64,000 nucleotides of DNA from Flammula alnicola (taxonomy: Eukaryota > Basidiomycota > Agaricomycetes > Agaricales > Strophariaceae): the NCBI GenBank assembly GCA_015499995.1, contig JADNRV010000203.1:1-64000 (forward strand), in the 5' to 3' direction. This document shows positions 1 to 10,716 of this stretch, piece after piece (the first letter of the stretch is position 1; each line of letters starts with the position of its first letter). The notes under the pieces are model-generated. The model searched no databases and was not told the origin of the DNA. It was given only the letters and a program-made list of their open reading frames with translations. The position numbers and the translations under genes are program-made.

Positions 1-1340
1 CGGTTTTATGTCCTGAGAACGTTCCCCCACAATATTTCATTCTCTGGAGGATGCGGTTAACATTATTCATATGTTCCCATACAAACCGCCGTATCCCCTT
101 ATTTTCTGCGATGGTCTCGTATTCACCATCTTTATTTTGGTACCGCGAAGCTGGACCGCGGACCGGGACATCATCAATGTAAGGGATAGTATAGTCTGGT
201 ATTTCTGGTTGTAAGATATGCGTTACATCGTCGTGAAAGATAGGGACCGAGTTTGTCCAACCCATAGGTAGCGTTACTAGTCTCATGGCGCGCCAAAGGG
301 CGTTTGGAACGTCGTTAAGTCCCTCGAACTTTCCGCGAGTAATCTTTCGTCATATCCAACAAATAGGTCGAACATACCACCGCACGCTCGCCCCGCAAAA
401 TGCGACGCCAATTCGTCGTCGCGCGGTACTCCTGAGTGCGCTATGGTCACCGCGTTGAGTGGTTCCAGACTATGCACGATCCTCAGTTTCCCATTCTTCT
501 TTAGTACAGCGAACCAGCGAACGATAGGGCGAGTTGGAAGGTTCATATACATTGGAGCGTCTTTTATCATGATCATATCACACAATTCCTTATATATTCC
601 TGGCGGATAGGTATGTTTTTCAACACCCAAGGCTTATGCTCTATTGTTGGGATTTCTACCGGTGGAAAGTCTTCTTTGAAGCGCCCTTTCTCGGTTTCGT
701 CCCAGGCGAACGCTTCGTTTTGTAGCATCATAAGGTGGTGCATTAATTTCTTTTCCTCATCCCACAAGAATTCTTCTGAGTGTACCTCATCAAATTGTTG
801 TTTTCTTTCCTCAGTATATCGCCCCGTAGGTACGAAGTCCGGTGGATTGGGAGTCAGAGTCGGCATTTCTGCTAAAGGATCACCTTTGATATCACGCTTG
901 ATTCTGAAGCGCTCGGGCAAGTCCTGGAAAACTGGCTTTACTTTCTTTGCCACAGGTTTATACTTCTTTCCCGCGAACTGACTCTTCATCTGAATGATTT
1001 GAGCTTTAGTCCTGGGAGGAGACTGCGCCTTTGATTTGGGTTTTCGCGGGTTTTTACGCGCGCACCGTCCAGTATTTCCTGCGTGTAAAACTGCTTCCCG
1101 CCGTATCGTTGACCCATGAATTTCTTTATTTTCTCTTTTTCGCTATCCTCAATGTCCGCGTGTTCCGCCGCTTGTTCGAGAAACGCGTTCATTAACCCGG
1201 CTTGGGTAAATGTTCCATTCTGCGATGTAGTGTATCCTACTATCTTCACCTCTTTTGTATTCTCATCATAGTCGAATACCACGGCCGTCTCTCCTTGACT
1301 GTTCATCAACTCATCGAGATCTGAAAAGCCTGCCCAGTCC
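1..1340 (-). pseudogene. Family B pol (copy 1): protease-RT linker and reverse transcriptase, 5' part
   Basis: The minus-strand peptides run from a linker (around 1309-990, containing VVFDYDENTKEVKIVGYTT) through the N-terminal RT region (PPGIYKELCDMI near 600; NGKLRIVHSLEPLN near 500) to the catalytic palm, where a YIDD box is encoded near 165-180. This box carries two of the metal-binding aspartates of Ty3/gypsy reverse transcriptase and is intact here, unlike in copy 2. Frames change near 985 and again near 285, where the GAMRLVTLPMGW region is out of frame, so the gene is broken. RNase H and integrase are beyond the window edge. Confidence 0.88.
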
Positions 1341-1399
1341 TTTCCTTAGGTACTTGGGTCGCCCGCGTTCATAAGTAGGTAACACTTTTCGGCCAGACT

Positions 1400-1720
1400 G
1401 AGGGTCAGTCAGTGTGATTGTTTGATCTCCGCGTCTCTTTGAATGTTACTTGCGGTTAACACGTCAAACGGACGCCCTAATAGGATTTTATATGCCGGGC
1501 CATTTATGATATGGACTTGTAACAAGAGCGTCATGTCGCCGCACTTGAATGGTATATTACGCGCCAAACCTAAGGTTGATTCTATATGGCCTTGGGCGCT
1601 TTGCATGTTAATCGTTATTCCGGGATTCCAGCTGATTCCAGTGTTACCGCTATATCTTTAGACATCGAGACAATTTGTGACCCGCTGTCCAATAGTGCTT
1701 CTTCTCGTCAACATTGTTAA
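1400..1720 (-). pseudogene. Family B retropepsin-like aspartic protease (copy 1)
   Basis: The minus strand encodes a retroviral-type aspartic protease segment. A LLDSGS motif near 1675-1700 supplies the catalytic D-S-G, followed by a hydrophobic segment and the block LGRPFDVLTASNI near 1440-1480, which matches copy 2. In the family this enzyme cleaves the Gag-Pol polyprotein inside the particle. The frame is disturbed near 1640-1700, so the domain is split between frames. Position between the gag knuckle and RT is normal for Ty3/gypsy. Confidence 0.8.
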
Positions 1721-2559
1721 CTGTTGGATAGATAGCTCTAAGGGCGTGCGAGTCTCTCGCCATAGATAGTCTTCGGTTTCTCTCCTTCGGTAATCATACT
1801 CAGGTACTGCACTAGGATCATGCACCATAATGGCACCCTTTGGGCCATCTCACAGTCTTCTGTTAGGACCATATACCCATACGGTAGATTTCTAACATTA
1901 TGCTATCTTCAGGTACTTCTGCGATAAGTACGTTGCTATTAGGGGTGCGCTATTCACTATTCCTTCATCGCTTTCTGATTCTTCTGAGTCGGTTACATCT
2001 TCAACCGTGGCTGCGAAGTGGTTGTTCGTGGGCGTAGTAGGAACGCGCACGCGTAACTTGACGCGCCATTTCTTTCATGACTGCCGGTGATGATCTAGCA
2101 CTTGACCGATTGTTGCGCCAATAGGTGTGTTTAGTATGGCTTCGGCAACCTCTCGGTTTAACGCGCCTTTCTGTACTGGGGCTGAGTTCGGTACGTGGGT
2201 CCTTCCTTCTCAGGCGCTGGTCTCTCTTTGTCTGTTCTCGCAACTTCTGTGAGTGGAGGGACTTCGAGGAATGGCAACTCTGGGGCGGTTGGGTTTCCGC
2301 AGATTCTTGGACCTCAGGTTCAGCAATTCTGACCGTACGTTTCGCCGCAGGTCTTGGTGATATTACAATTCAACTGTTTTCTTGTTTTTCCGCATGTTTC
2401 TTGTCTGACTAAAATATATAGGTCCTCCGGGGCTTTCGATGAAGGAACTTAGTCATTCTCCCAGCACAGCTATTCCCTTCATTGAACGGTTCAGAAATCC
2501 GAATTCTCCAGATCCTCAGACTCAACACCCTTGTCCTGCAAGAAATAAGGTATTGATGT

Positions 2560-4130
2560 ACGTCCTCTATGTCAAGGAGGTCCAATAATTCCTCTACTTT
2601 ATCTTGTGTTTGGGCGGTTGCGGCTGAGCGATCTGTGCTAACTGTATAATACCGGCGTATTTACTCCAGTATAGAAACTGTTTCTATTTGCCGCGGATTG
2701 TAGAGCCGCTGTCGTCTTTTTCTGACACGCGTGTTCTACGCGTTCTTTGTCGTTGCTCCGCCTTCATATGGAACGGGACGCCCATGATATTCTGACGCGC
2801 CCTAGCGAATCTACAGTGATCCAGCCAGCGTCTAGGTGATGTGCACGATGCGGACATTCATTTTCATATGACCGTCTTCGCCACAGTAGAAACATCCACT
2901 GCTTCGAGGCGCATTGTTCCCGCGTACATCGGCTGCTGTGTCTATACAGCTGTGGTAACGGTGGACCATAGGAGGCATAAACTGCTGTTGGCTGACTTGA
3001 CGCTGCATAGTGGACTGTTGTTGCATTAGACGCGCCAATTCGCCTAACTGATTAGACATTTTGGCTTCGGCGCCTCTAGTTGTTTTTCGCGTATATTGAA
3101 CTGGTCTTTGAGCGGGCTACCGTTTGATTTACTTCCTCGATTTTAATAGAGGTAGAGCTGATCCTTTCATAGCCGCCTCCACCGTCCGCATTTTTGTATG
3201 TGACTCGCGAACCTTAGCCATGTCAATCGCCGCGTCAATGGTCTCATTCAATTTGTACTTGTCTTCTGGTCGTCGGACAGCAGCAGTAGCCGCGCTAGTG
3301 CCGATTCTGTCTAACAAGTCCAGTTGATTTGTATTAATTGTCTGAACTCGGGGTCAAGCATGACAGGAACATGTCTACAGCTTCGCGGTTGGACAACAGT
3401 ACCGGTTCTTCCTGGAGTCTCAAGGCTTCTGCGCGAACGCGCGTTTAACGCTTGGAGATCAGACAAGTCCGACATGCTAATCCCGCAATGCGTTTGCACA
3501 CAGTTTGCAGTCTTTTCAACGAGCCCTGTCCTCGTCCATGGCTTCTTCATATTCTTCAATAACTTCTTTCTTGAACCTCTTCCAATCTTTGCTTTTGTAA
3601 TTCTCCAGCGTTTCCCACTCTCTTTCCGTGCGCGCATCCGCGTATTTCCCCAGCGTTCTAATTCTTTCATCATCGTCTGTAACATTATGCTTCGCGTATA
3701 AATCTTCCATTCGCTTAATGAATCTATTCAACTCTGCCGGTTTTTCCGCGTCAAACTTGGGTGCGTCCCTTGATGAAGGCATAGGCATTTTGGATGCCGC
3801 TGCTGACATCGTGGCGACCGCTGGTGCTTAGGGAGCAGAGGTTGGGTAGACATTTGGGAGAAGGGAGATTTCGGTAGAGGGGATACTTCTACGCGTAATT
3901 CTCTGGTGTATGGTTCTAATCCTGGAAGAAGTCCTGCGCTTAACGAGTTTTGCGTAAGTCTGGCTCTTGTTTCGGGCACAGAGGAAGACGCGGGAACCGT
4001 AGTTGCTCGTGCGGTAGTTCTTGATCTTTCAGAATTCGGTTGACTCGACGATGGCCTAGTCTGTCTATTGGTTGACCTACTCGGTGGAGCAGATGGTCCC
4101 GGAATTGTGACTTTTATGGTCTTGTAATTT
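2560..4130 (-). pseudogene. Family B gag (copy 1), degraded
   Basis: Minus-strand Gag. A conserved capsid-like block (PMPSSRDAPKFDAEKPAELN, then an alpha-helical charged stretch with YAKHNVTDDDERIRTLGKYA) is encoded at 3516-3809. A Pro/Ser-rich N terminus lies upstream (3728-4100) in another frame. A CCHC-type knuckle begins CFYCGEDGHMK near 2860-2910, but the last cysteine is altered or out of frame. Gag binds RNA and builds the particle. Several frame changes (around 3500, 3310 and 3060) make this a pseudogene. Relative to copy 2 it keeps CG where copy 2 has TG or CA. Confidence 0.87.
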
Positions 4131-4202
4131 TACGCGTCTAGTGCGAACACTAAACTGCGCGTGTTTTTGTTTTTGAAACTCGAAAACGACTTGTCCTTTC
4201 AC

Positions 4203-4221
4203 CCCCTCGCGGTGGGCTCCA
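4203..4221 (-). other. Primer-binding site, family B copy 1
   Basis: On the minus strand this reads TGGAGCCCACCGCGAGGGG and directly follows the end of LTR-B. The first bases (TGG...) are complementary to the CCA end of a tRNA, as expected for first-strand priming. The same 19-mer, with CpG-to-TpG or CpA changes, follows both LTR-A copies (13,691 and 23,746). I did not assign the tRNA species. Confidence 0.82.
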
Positions 4222-5045
4222 GTTAAAGTGCTAGGTTTCGTCTACGTTGGAAATGATCTAGCTAGTGGTGCAGAAAGAACTCTACACTCAACACAACCAA
4301 ACCACAAAACCAACAACTTGACTAGACGTAGTCTTGTGTGCGAGTCTCGGGGGTAAAGTATGAAAAAGGAGAAGTGCTTCGACTTGTAAACAAGTCTACG
4401 CGGGTTTTGGTATGGGGCGGGTTTTAGTTCCGTAGAACTGGTGTGGTGACTTTCTAACTTCAAACAATGCCGACTCGGACTTCCTTTAACTTGACGACTG
4501 ATACGAACTTTGACTTTAACTTGACTTTAACAACCTGTAACTTTCATGCAGTGACCGCGACGAGTATGCACTACAACTTTCACGCTACGCGGGATCGCGC
4601 TACAACTTTCACGTGGTCACGACGGGCGCACGCTACACTTTACAGAAACACGCGTCAAACTCTGGTTAACTACTTCTCAACTTGCAATGGTCGCAAAGCT
4701 GTTTTGAAGCGTCAAATGTTGGTCTTTATTAAATTAAGTCTGGTGCGACGAGGTTAAATCGTTCCCTTAAGTGTTTTCACTGGTTTTAAAGCGTCAACTG
4801 TGGGGTGGATTGCCTACCTACTACGTGCGTTACAAGCGTATTTTATACCTACTGAGCGCCAAGCCTCTACATGTTGCATATGATTCTACGCGTCTAATAG
4901 CTCTACTTTTACTGGTCATGGTGTCGTGATTATGAGTCTGCTCAGGTACGGTAACTGGTGAGCCTTCTCCCCTAGCATATGTTTTGGTTTCATGGATGAA
5001 CCGTATGTCATGGAACACCCTCTTTGGGGTCAATACAATTGTGTC
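4222..5045 (-). repeat. LTR-B, truncated (5' LTR of family B copy 1)
   Basis: This stretch matches the reverse complement of 14,390-15,221 and the direct strand of 48,577-49,410, which are full LTR-B copies of about 1.45 kb. Similarity stops abruptly near 5045 in the middle of the LTR, after a block reading GGGGTCAATACAATTG. Only about 0.82 kb, the 3' part of the LTR, is left. The junction marks a deletion or a later rearrangement. Confidence 0.88.
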
Positions 5046-6200
5046 TCGATGGTCAGCCCTGTCTCATGTGACGTGAGGAGAGAGCAGATATGACATACCA
5101 GTGACACCACAATTCGCCCTGAGCAGACAGACATGGGGCGGCAACCTGTTCCGCGATACAGCAGAGTAATGAGCCCAAACGAGGAGAGAGAGCATGCACA
5201 TGCTCTCTCCTCAGTAGCCTACAAGCAAAAGGTGGTAGGTCAGTGGCATCATGGGGGGTGTTGTTTTGCGACGTACCTAATAGGCCTCCCACCATGGGTC
5301 TTACTATCCCCTAAGACCTCCTATGCCCTCAAGTAACTGTTAATCGAATGCGGACCCAGGGTGTGGGCAGACCATGGTTATTTGGGTTGTTGTGGACTCG
5401 TTGGGGTCGTATACAGTTGGGTGTCAGAAAGGATGAATCCGGGATGCTGCAGAGGTCAACCACCTTCAACGACTCCGTTCGAGCAGAGTCTGAAATATCG
5501 GCCATCACCGAATAGAGTACCCAACGCGGCATTTTGGACTTCGTAAAAATTGCATGCGCCAAATTATTAATTATGTCGCGCCGTTCCAGGCATCAACTTT
5601 CTTTCTTCAGAATCACCCAGAACATGTTTAGAATACACAAATTAAGAGTTCTATGGAAAAATATAATACCTTTGCCACTGATCCTGTACTTAGGTTGATG
5701 AGCAGCTATTTACTGGTTGACAAGTCTGGTTGAAAAGCAGCGCACTCATGGTCTAATTATGTAGGTGTAACATCACTATTTTCTTGGTTGTTTTGGTAGG
5801 TTGCCGCGCAACCTAAATATTAGGTTGAATTAGTTCAACCTAATAATCAACCGAGGACAGGTTGAAATCTATTTTCAGCCTGACCTTGGTTGCTCGGAAA
5901 CCTAAGCCGCTCCCACAGTGTGGCAGCACCATAGCTAGTCGATTTCCAATGTTATTCAGAAATTGGATGGATATCACACAGGTGAAAGACAGGTATAGGT
6001 CACAAATATATAGTCATGTGATGTTTGTACTTATTTGTGTGTATTTCATACAACTACCTGATTGTTATTTGTTTGGTTGTTCTCTCTCTGAACTTCAACC
6101 ACTACCTTCCTCATTTGGAACTTTGACCATTGCATACTCAAACCATGTCCAGTGTAAGTGTTGGTCATACTGTCACATTGTCACATTGTCACATTGTCAC
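5046..6200. other. Gene-free spacer with short hairpins and an 8-bp microsatellite
   Basis: I see no supported gene. A short hairpin, AGGAGAGAGAGCATG against CATGCTCTCTCCT, lies near 5180-5212. A cluster of GGTTG/CAACC inverted repeats is at about 5690-5880, including AGGTTG-CCGCG-CAACCT (5798-5814) and an 11-bp-arm hairpin ATTAGGTTGAA/TTCAACCTAAT (5819-5844). About four units of TCACATTG lie near 6172-6200. The half-dyad GGATGGATATCACACAG near 5966-5983 resembles the intron dyads of the next gene, so an upstream exon or intron of that gene may reach here. Confidence 0.5.
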
Positions 6201-6295
6201 ACCCTGTGATATTCATTCATGGATTGAATATCACACTGCCTTCTCAAGAATAAATCTACTGGTCAATCTGAGACTGATATAGACCTCTTTCATTA

Positions 6296-9200
6296 GCACA
6301 GCAAATCTAGTGGTACTTCCTCCAACAAGGTAAGCATCTGAATTTGACCAATGTTATCATGATTGCCCACTCCCTTCATGCTGTAGAAAGTCGATAGTGC
6401 AAAGGTAACAAGGATATTCGTGGATTTATTGAATATCGCAAATTGACCTTGATTGACAGGCAAAGAAGGCTGAAAAGCAACTGAAAAGGTGTTCACATCT
6501 CTGTACCTGGCTTGATGATTGCCTTGACTCACATTTGATCTGCAGCTGGCACCTCTGAATGAGAAACAAGATGATCTGGACAAGGCAGCAGATAAACTCG
6601 ACCAAGAAAAGAAGGCAGCGGAGGACCTCCGAATCTTTGCTGAATCCTTTATCAAGGGCCAGGGCAGACTGTACATTCTCGAGTCAGGCAACAAAGCCAA
6701 AAAGGACAACACTATTATCGACAATGGTCCAAAATACATTGAGCATGCCTGGAACAGGCGTCCTGTAGAGAATGTCAACATACAGGCACTTTTTGCCAGT
6801 ACCGGTGGAGCACGGGGCATTTTTCCTCTGTTTCAGCAATATGCCATTGTGGTGGCAGTATCATCGACATATCTTGAAGGCCTGGAACTCGCCAAATATC
6901 AATCCAATACCTTTCCATACATCAAGTTCAACGCTGAGGTCAAATCTGGAAGTGTTCATATAATCAATGGCCACCATCGCATTGCTGCATGGAAGGAAGT
7001 CCATGAGCCCTTTCTCAAACAACTCCACGACATTGAATCGATTCTCAAGGGCCTCAATATTACCAGTGATCATGACACTGGGGACATCATTGAGGCACGG
7101 GAGCAAGCAGTCAAGCTTTATGAAAAGCTTTACATTGACGGTGCATGGGGGGCACTCGTTTTGGACTATGGTATGTATTGTATTGTGATATCTGTCAATT
7201 GTTTGATTATCACAAATTTAGATGCCATTCAGAAACACTCTCGTGCAGAAGAGCTCAAGGCATACTGGGCACGAAATTTACCATACTTCAGCAAGCCTGA
7301 CACTGATGACAACACATTGGCCATGGTCCTGACTTCGGTGCGAACAATGACGAAAGAAAAAGGCTTCGCGTTCCTGCAGGACCAGCTCAAACGATCTGAT
7401 TCTGGATCCCACCAAAAGTTTTCAACCATTGTCAAGAATCCTGATCTGTTATTCATTTTTGCCGATCTCATGGCTATTCCCATGTTTGAAAAGGTTCACC
7501 TTGTCAACTTCGCCAACCTTTATGATTGGCGCCGCATGACTCGTGTCTGGCTCAATGTCTTTCTCAAATATGCGCGGGACACCTATCGATACATTGCCTA
7601 CCCAGCAAAGGACCCTCTTGCATCCATTGCTGATGTCATGGAGAAATCCTCATCCTCTGTGAGCTACATGTATGGATTTCTTGACAGTACATTCCACGAC
7701 ATTATCGACGAGGCCTACAAAAACCATCTCGCCAAGGCGATGGTTGCATTTGGGATCAAAGACGGTGTCCAAGTTGGTGATGCCGAGCAGGCAAACTGGA
7801 CAAGAGCCTTTACTGCATACCGGGAGGAGGTGCTTGACAAGCTGAAGAAATGGGCCTCTAGTAATAAACGATCACGTCAATATCGCGAACATCATGCCAT
7901 ATTGCTGGAGCGTGCCACGTACATCCTGGATGAAGCCTGGAAGACATCCCTTCATTGAGAAAATCAATGCACCACTGCCTCTGTTTTGTCAGACATTTAT
8001 CCGTGATCTTGCTCAATCAGTTTTTGTATGAGAGAAACCACTTATTGAGGTCAGTCATGCAATATTCATTATATTTATGGATATCGCAAATTAACTCAGC
8101 TGCTGGACAGTTTTTCACCCTTTTGGAACCCACATTTGCAATGCGCTTTGGATACAAGAAGAAAACCAATGAACCTATTGATTTAATGGCACTCCTTCAT
8201 CAGATTGCCAACACACCTGCCGATGGCATTGCTGGGGATGAAGACTGGGTTGATATTAATATATATCCCAACTTGGAACAAGATATTGCTGAGGTTGGTC
8301 ATAGACAATTGCTTAGCTTTCATCACACTAACATATTACAGTTATGGGCTATTCCATTTCTCCATCGCAACACTGGGCTCCTTGCAGTGCAAACTATGCA
8401 GTCTGAGCTGAAACAGAAGTGTTGGACTCCACCCACTGGCATTTCACTGAAGGATATGACCATGGCTGAGGCCCGCCAGTCCTGTGGCCTTATGCACTCT
8501 ATGAACCAGTGGGTAAAAGCCCAGCGCAGGGAAGAGATCAAAATGACGATGGGTTTGGATGATGACCAGCGAAACTTTCTCAATGGAGATGGCAAGACCC
8601 GCAAATTTGGATGTGTCCTGCCCCCAGCGCTTTCTTTGATGCCTTCAGTTGGCGACGAAATTCCGGGAGCCAAGGAGATTATTTTGGATGCTGAAGACCA
8701 GCAAGTCATTGCTTCATGCCTTGACATCCTTGCATGTTCCAGAGTTCCATGGTCCTACCAGAATGCTAGTAATCCAAATCAGCACCACATCTCACTTGCT
8801 TTGTCGACCATGCAGCTTTACAATGACAAGGCATCCATTTATCATCAGTACCTTGGTGAAGACCTCATCTGGGAAACCTATACACAGATGCTTGACATTA
8901 TCAAGCGATTTTGCCCTGAATACCACCCTTGGCATGGTATTTCAACCGAGAAAACCCGTGTTCGAAATTCAACCCAGAAGATCCTCGAGGAATCCCTGCA
9001 CCAGATACCAATTCAGCCTTTGATTGCTGCAACCATGGCCCAACAGGTAGCTGATGACAATGAAAAGTACCGTCAAGGCATCAACCAAATCTTCCAGACA
9101 GTCCTCAGCACTGCTACCTTTAACCATGAAGGCACATCATACCTTGGTCGGGAGGTATTTTCCAAAACTATGGACCTATTGCGGGTGAGTTGTGATATTC

Positions 9201-9909
9201 AAGAATATTATAGTTATCGCTAAAGCTGACTGTTACTGCCCTTTAGACTTTGGGCAAAGAGTGTGTCAATCAGGCTTTTTCAAATGAGCAAAACCGTACC
9301 TATGATCCTCCTGAGCACCTCGAACTCAATCAACTGGATGACATCCTCCGGGACCGTCTGGGCTTTCCTGTTCCAGTACCTGGTCTTCAAATTATGTCAA
9401 CCTTGGAGCGGGCAAAATGGTATGGTGCTGATGGCATTGCCAAGGCCTACACCTTCCAGGCTGACCAGATGTATGGGGTGAAAGCTGCAGAAAAGATGCA
9501 GAAGCAGAAGGAGGCCAAGATTGAGCGGGCAGAAGCTGCAAAGGAGAAAAAACACCTGGCAAAGACGAACACCCCAGCTGAGAATAATGCTTTACATCGT
9601 CATGATCCCCATTCCATGGCTCAGGGTGAATCTTCAGTGACTCAACCATCGAACACCCAGAAACGTCTCCGTGGCCAAGACATTGACACCATTGATAATC
9701 CTCATCCAGCAAAGAGAGGAAGATCTCAAACACACCAACAACGCGCATCTGGAGATGAAGGACCAGAAACCAAACAGAAGGGTAAACAGCGGGCAAAGTC
9801 TTTTGATGGAGATTCTCAGAATTCTGGGGAGAACCAAGACAATAATGACAGTGCTGGGGGAGCCAAGGATGTACGAATGAGTGAAAGTCCCCCACCTCAT
9901 TCTGATTGA
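6296..9909 (+). CDS. Multi-exon protein with ParB/sulfiredoxin-like GHHR motif; function unknown
   Basis: Exons I can follow are about 6457-6491, 6546-7172, 7222-8026, 8098-8292, 8341-9183 and 9247-9909, joined by GT-AG introns of 48-70 bp. A further exon near 6296-6329 is less certain and the true start is unclear. The product has a charged, probably coiled-coil start (KQDDLDKAADKLDQEKKAAE), then INGHHRIAAWKE near 6957-6993, which resembles the G-x-HR motif of ParB-fold nucleases. A long alpha-helical middle without recognised domain follows, then a Lys/Glu-rich, disordered, probably nuclear tail. I infer DNA binding or DNA processing from the motif only. Around 7941 the frame must shift by one base to keep the evident coding frame (HPFIEKINAPLPLF follows), so the allele may be broken. 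Four or five introns hold the GATATTCA dyad also found in the RecQ gene at 56.5-62.6 kb. Confidence 0.62.
7173..7221 (+). other. Intron with internal dyad (ParB-like gene)
   Basis: The intron starts GTATGT, ends TTTAG, and holds TTGTGATATC ... GATTATCACAA (7184-7216), an inverted repeat that could fold into a hairpin. Removing it joins ...VLDY to DAIQKHSRAEE. Related dyads occur in the introns near 6410-6440, 8050-8097 and 9184-9246, and in the minus-strand gene at 56.5-62.6 kb. Confidence 0.65.
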
Positions 9910-10524
9910 TTTTTCTCTCCTTGAAAAATTTCTTTGTTTCCTGGTCCCTGTATATACTGCCACTGTCACATTTTCTTTTATGCCTTACTTCTTGAATGTA
10001 CAATATCTCTGCGTGTCTGTCCTTGCTGTGCTATAGCATTGTACCAATATCATAACCTTGTTTTCCTTGAAACGAAGTAGATTGAATTCCAAAGCCCAAG
10101 TTCTCGTGTTTGGAAGTCCAGTCTCAAGACCACAAAAAGACTGGACCAAGACCACAAAAGACTGGACCACTGTTCTGGTCTTTCGACTTTTGAGAATAAA
10201 AGACCGGTATTTGGTGGACCGGTCTTTGCGGTTAAGACCAGTCTGAACTGATAGCTTTGTATGCCTATTTAAATAGTATTGATCATTATAGTCTTTTGAC
10301 TATATATCTAAGCTTTGTAATGAGCCCAAGAACATCAAATAATGTGAAGAATTGATATATTATGATACTATTCCATTGTATCTACCTTTCTATTCAATAT
10401 TTTGCGACTTTGGTCATAAGCTCTGCAAATATCAACTGATTTTAACATTTAAAAGACCATTTAAAATGTATATACTGAGGTTAACTTCCTACCAGTTCAG
10501 ACCTGTCTTAACCACCAGGACTGG
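9910..10524. repeat. Spacer with imperfect inverted repeats based on GGTCTT/AAGACC
   Basis: No gene is visible. AAGACC and GGTCTT motifs recur at 10,120-10,235. GGTTAAGACCAGTCTGAACTG (10,228-10,248) pairs with CAGTTCAGACCTGTCTTAACC (10,494-10,514), giving about 19 matching bases in inverted orientation. CCAGTC-like ends could mark a small non-autonomous element of about 0.4 kb, but I found no convincing target duplication. Confidence 0.4.
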
Positions 10525-10714
10525 TGACAGGGCCGCAAACCAGCCATGCATGAATTTCACAAATTATCATCTTTTACCTATAGAATATAAACAAGACAAA
10601 GAGACTATAACACACCCACACTGAAGAGACCACTGAGCAGCTAGCTCTGAATGGACTACTAGCTACTATTCTCCTTATCTGAGCTATTTTTAGCACTTAG
10701 TAAAGCTTACAATG
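10525..10714 (+). repeat. LTR-A fragment (left end)
   Basis: It begins TGACAGGGCCGCAAACCAGC and follows the first 120-150 bp of the full LTR-A copies at 12,235 and 22,284, including the shared block CATCTTTTACCTATA and GAGACTATAA. Similarity decays towards 10,700, where the Tc1/mariner element begins. Only the left end of the LTR is recognisable. Confidence 0.7.
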
Positions 10715-10716
10715 TA

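Larger units (their letters stand above)
1..4221 (-). mobile_element. Ty3/gypsy family B, copy 1, internal region (partial)
   Basis: Read on the minus strand this is the internal part of an LTR retrotransposon: primer-binding site at 4203-4221, then gag, a retropepsin-like protease, and reverse transcriptase, which is cut by the window start. It is the same family as the plus-strand copy at 13,767-22,283; Gag blocks match almost residue for residue. Most Gag differences are CpG transitions, and copy 1 keeps the CpG form, so it is the less decayed copy. Frameshifts split the coding frames, so it is not functional as read. Integrase and the 3' LTR would lie left of the window. Confidence 0.93.

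Noticed and set aside
10112..10522. A complete small MITE with CCAGTC ends
   Set aside because: An inverted repeat is present, but the flanks give no target duplication and the ends are not precise.
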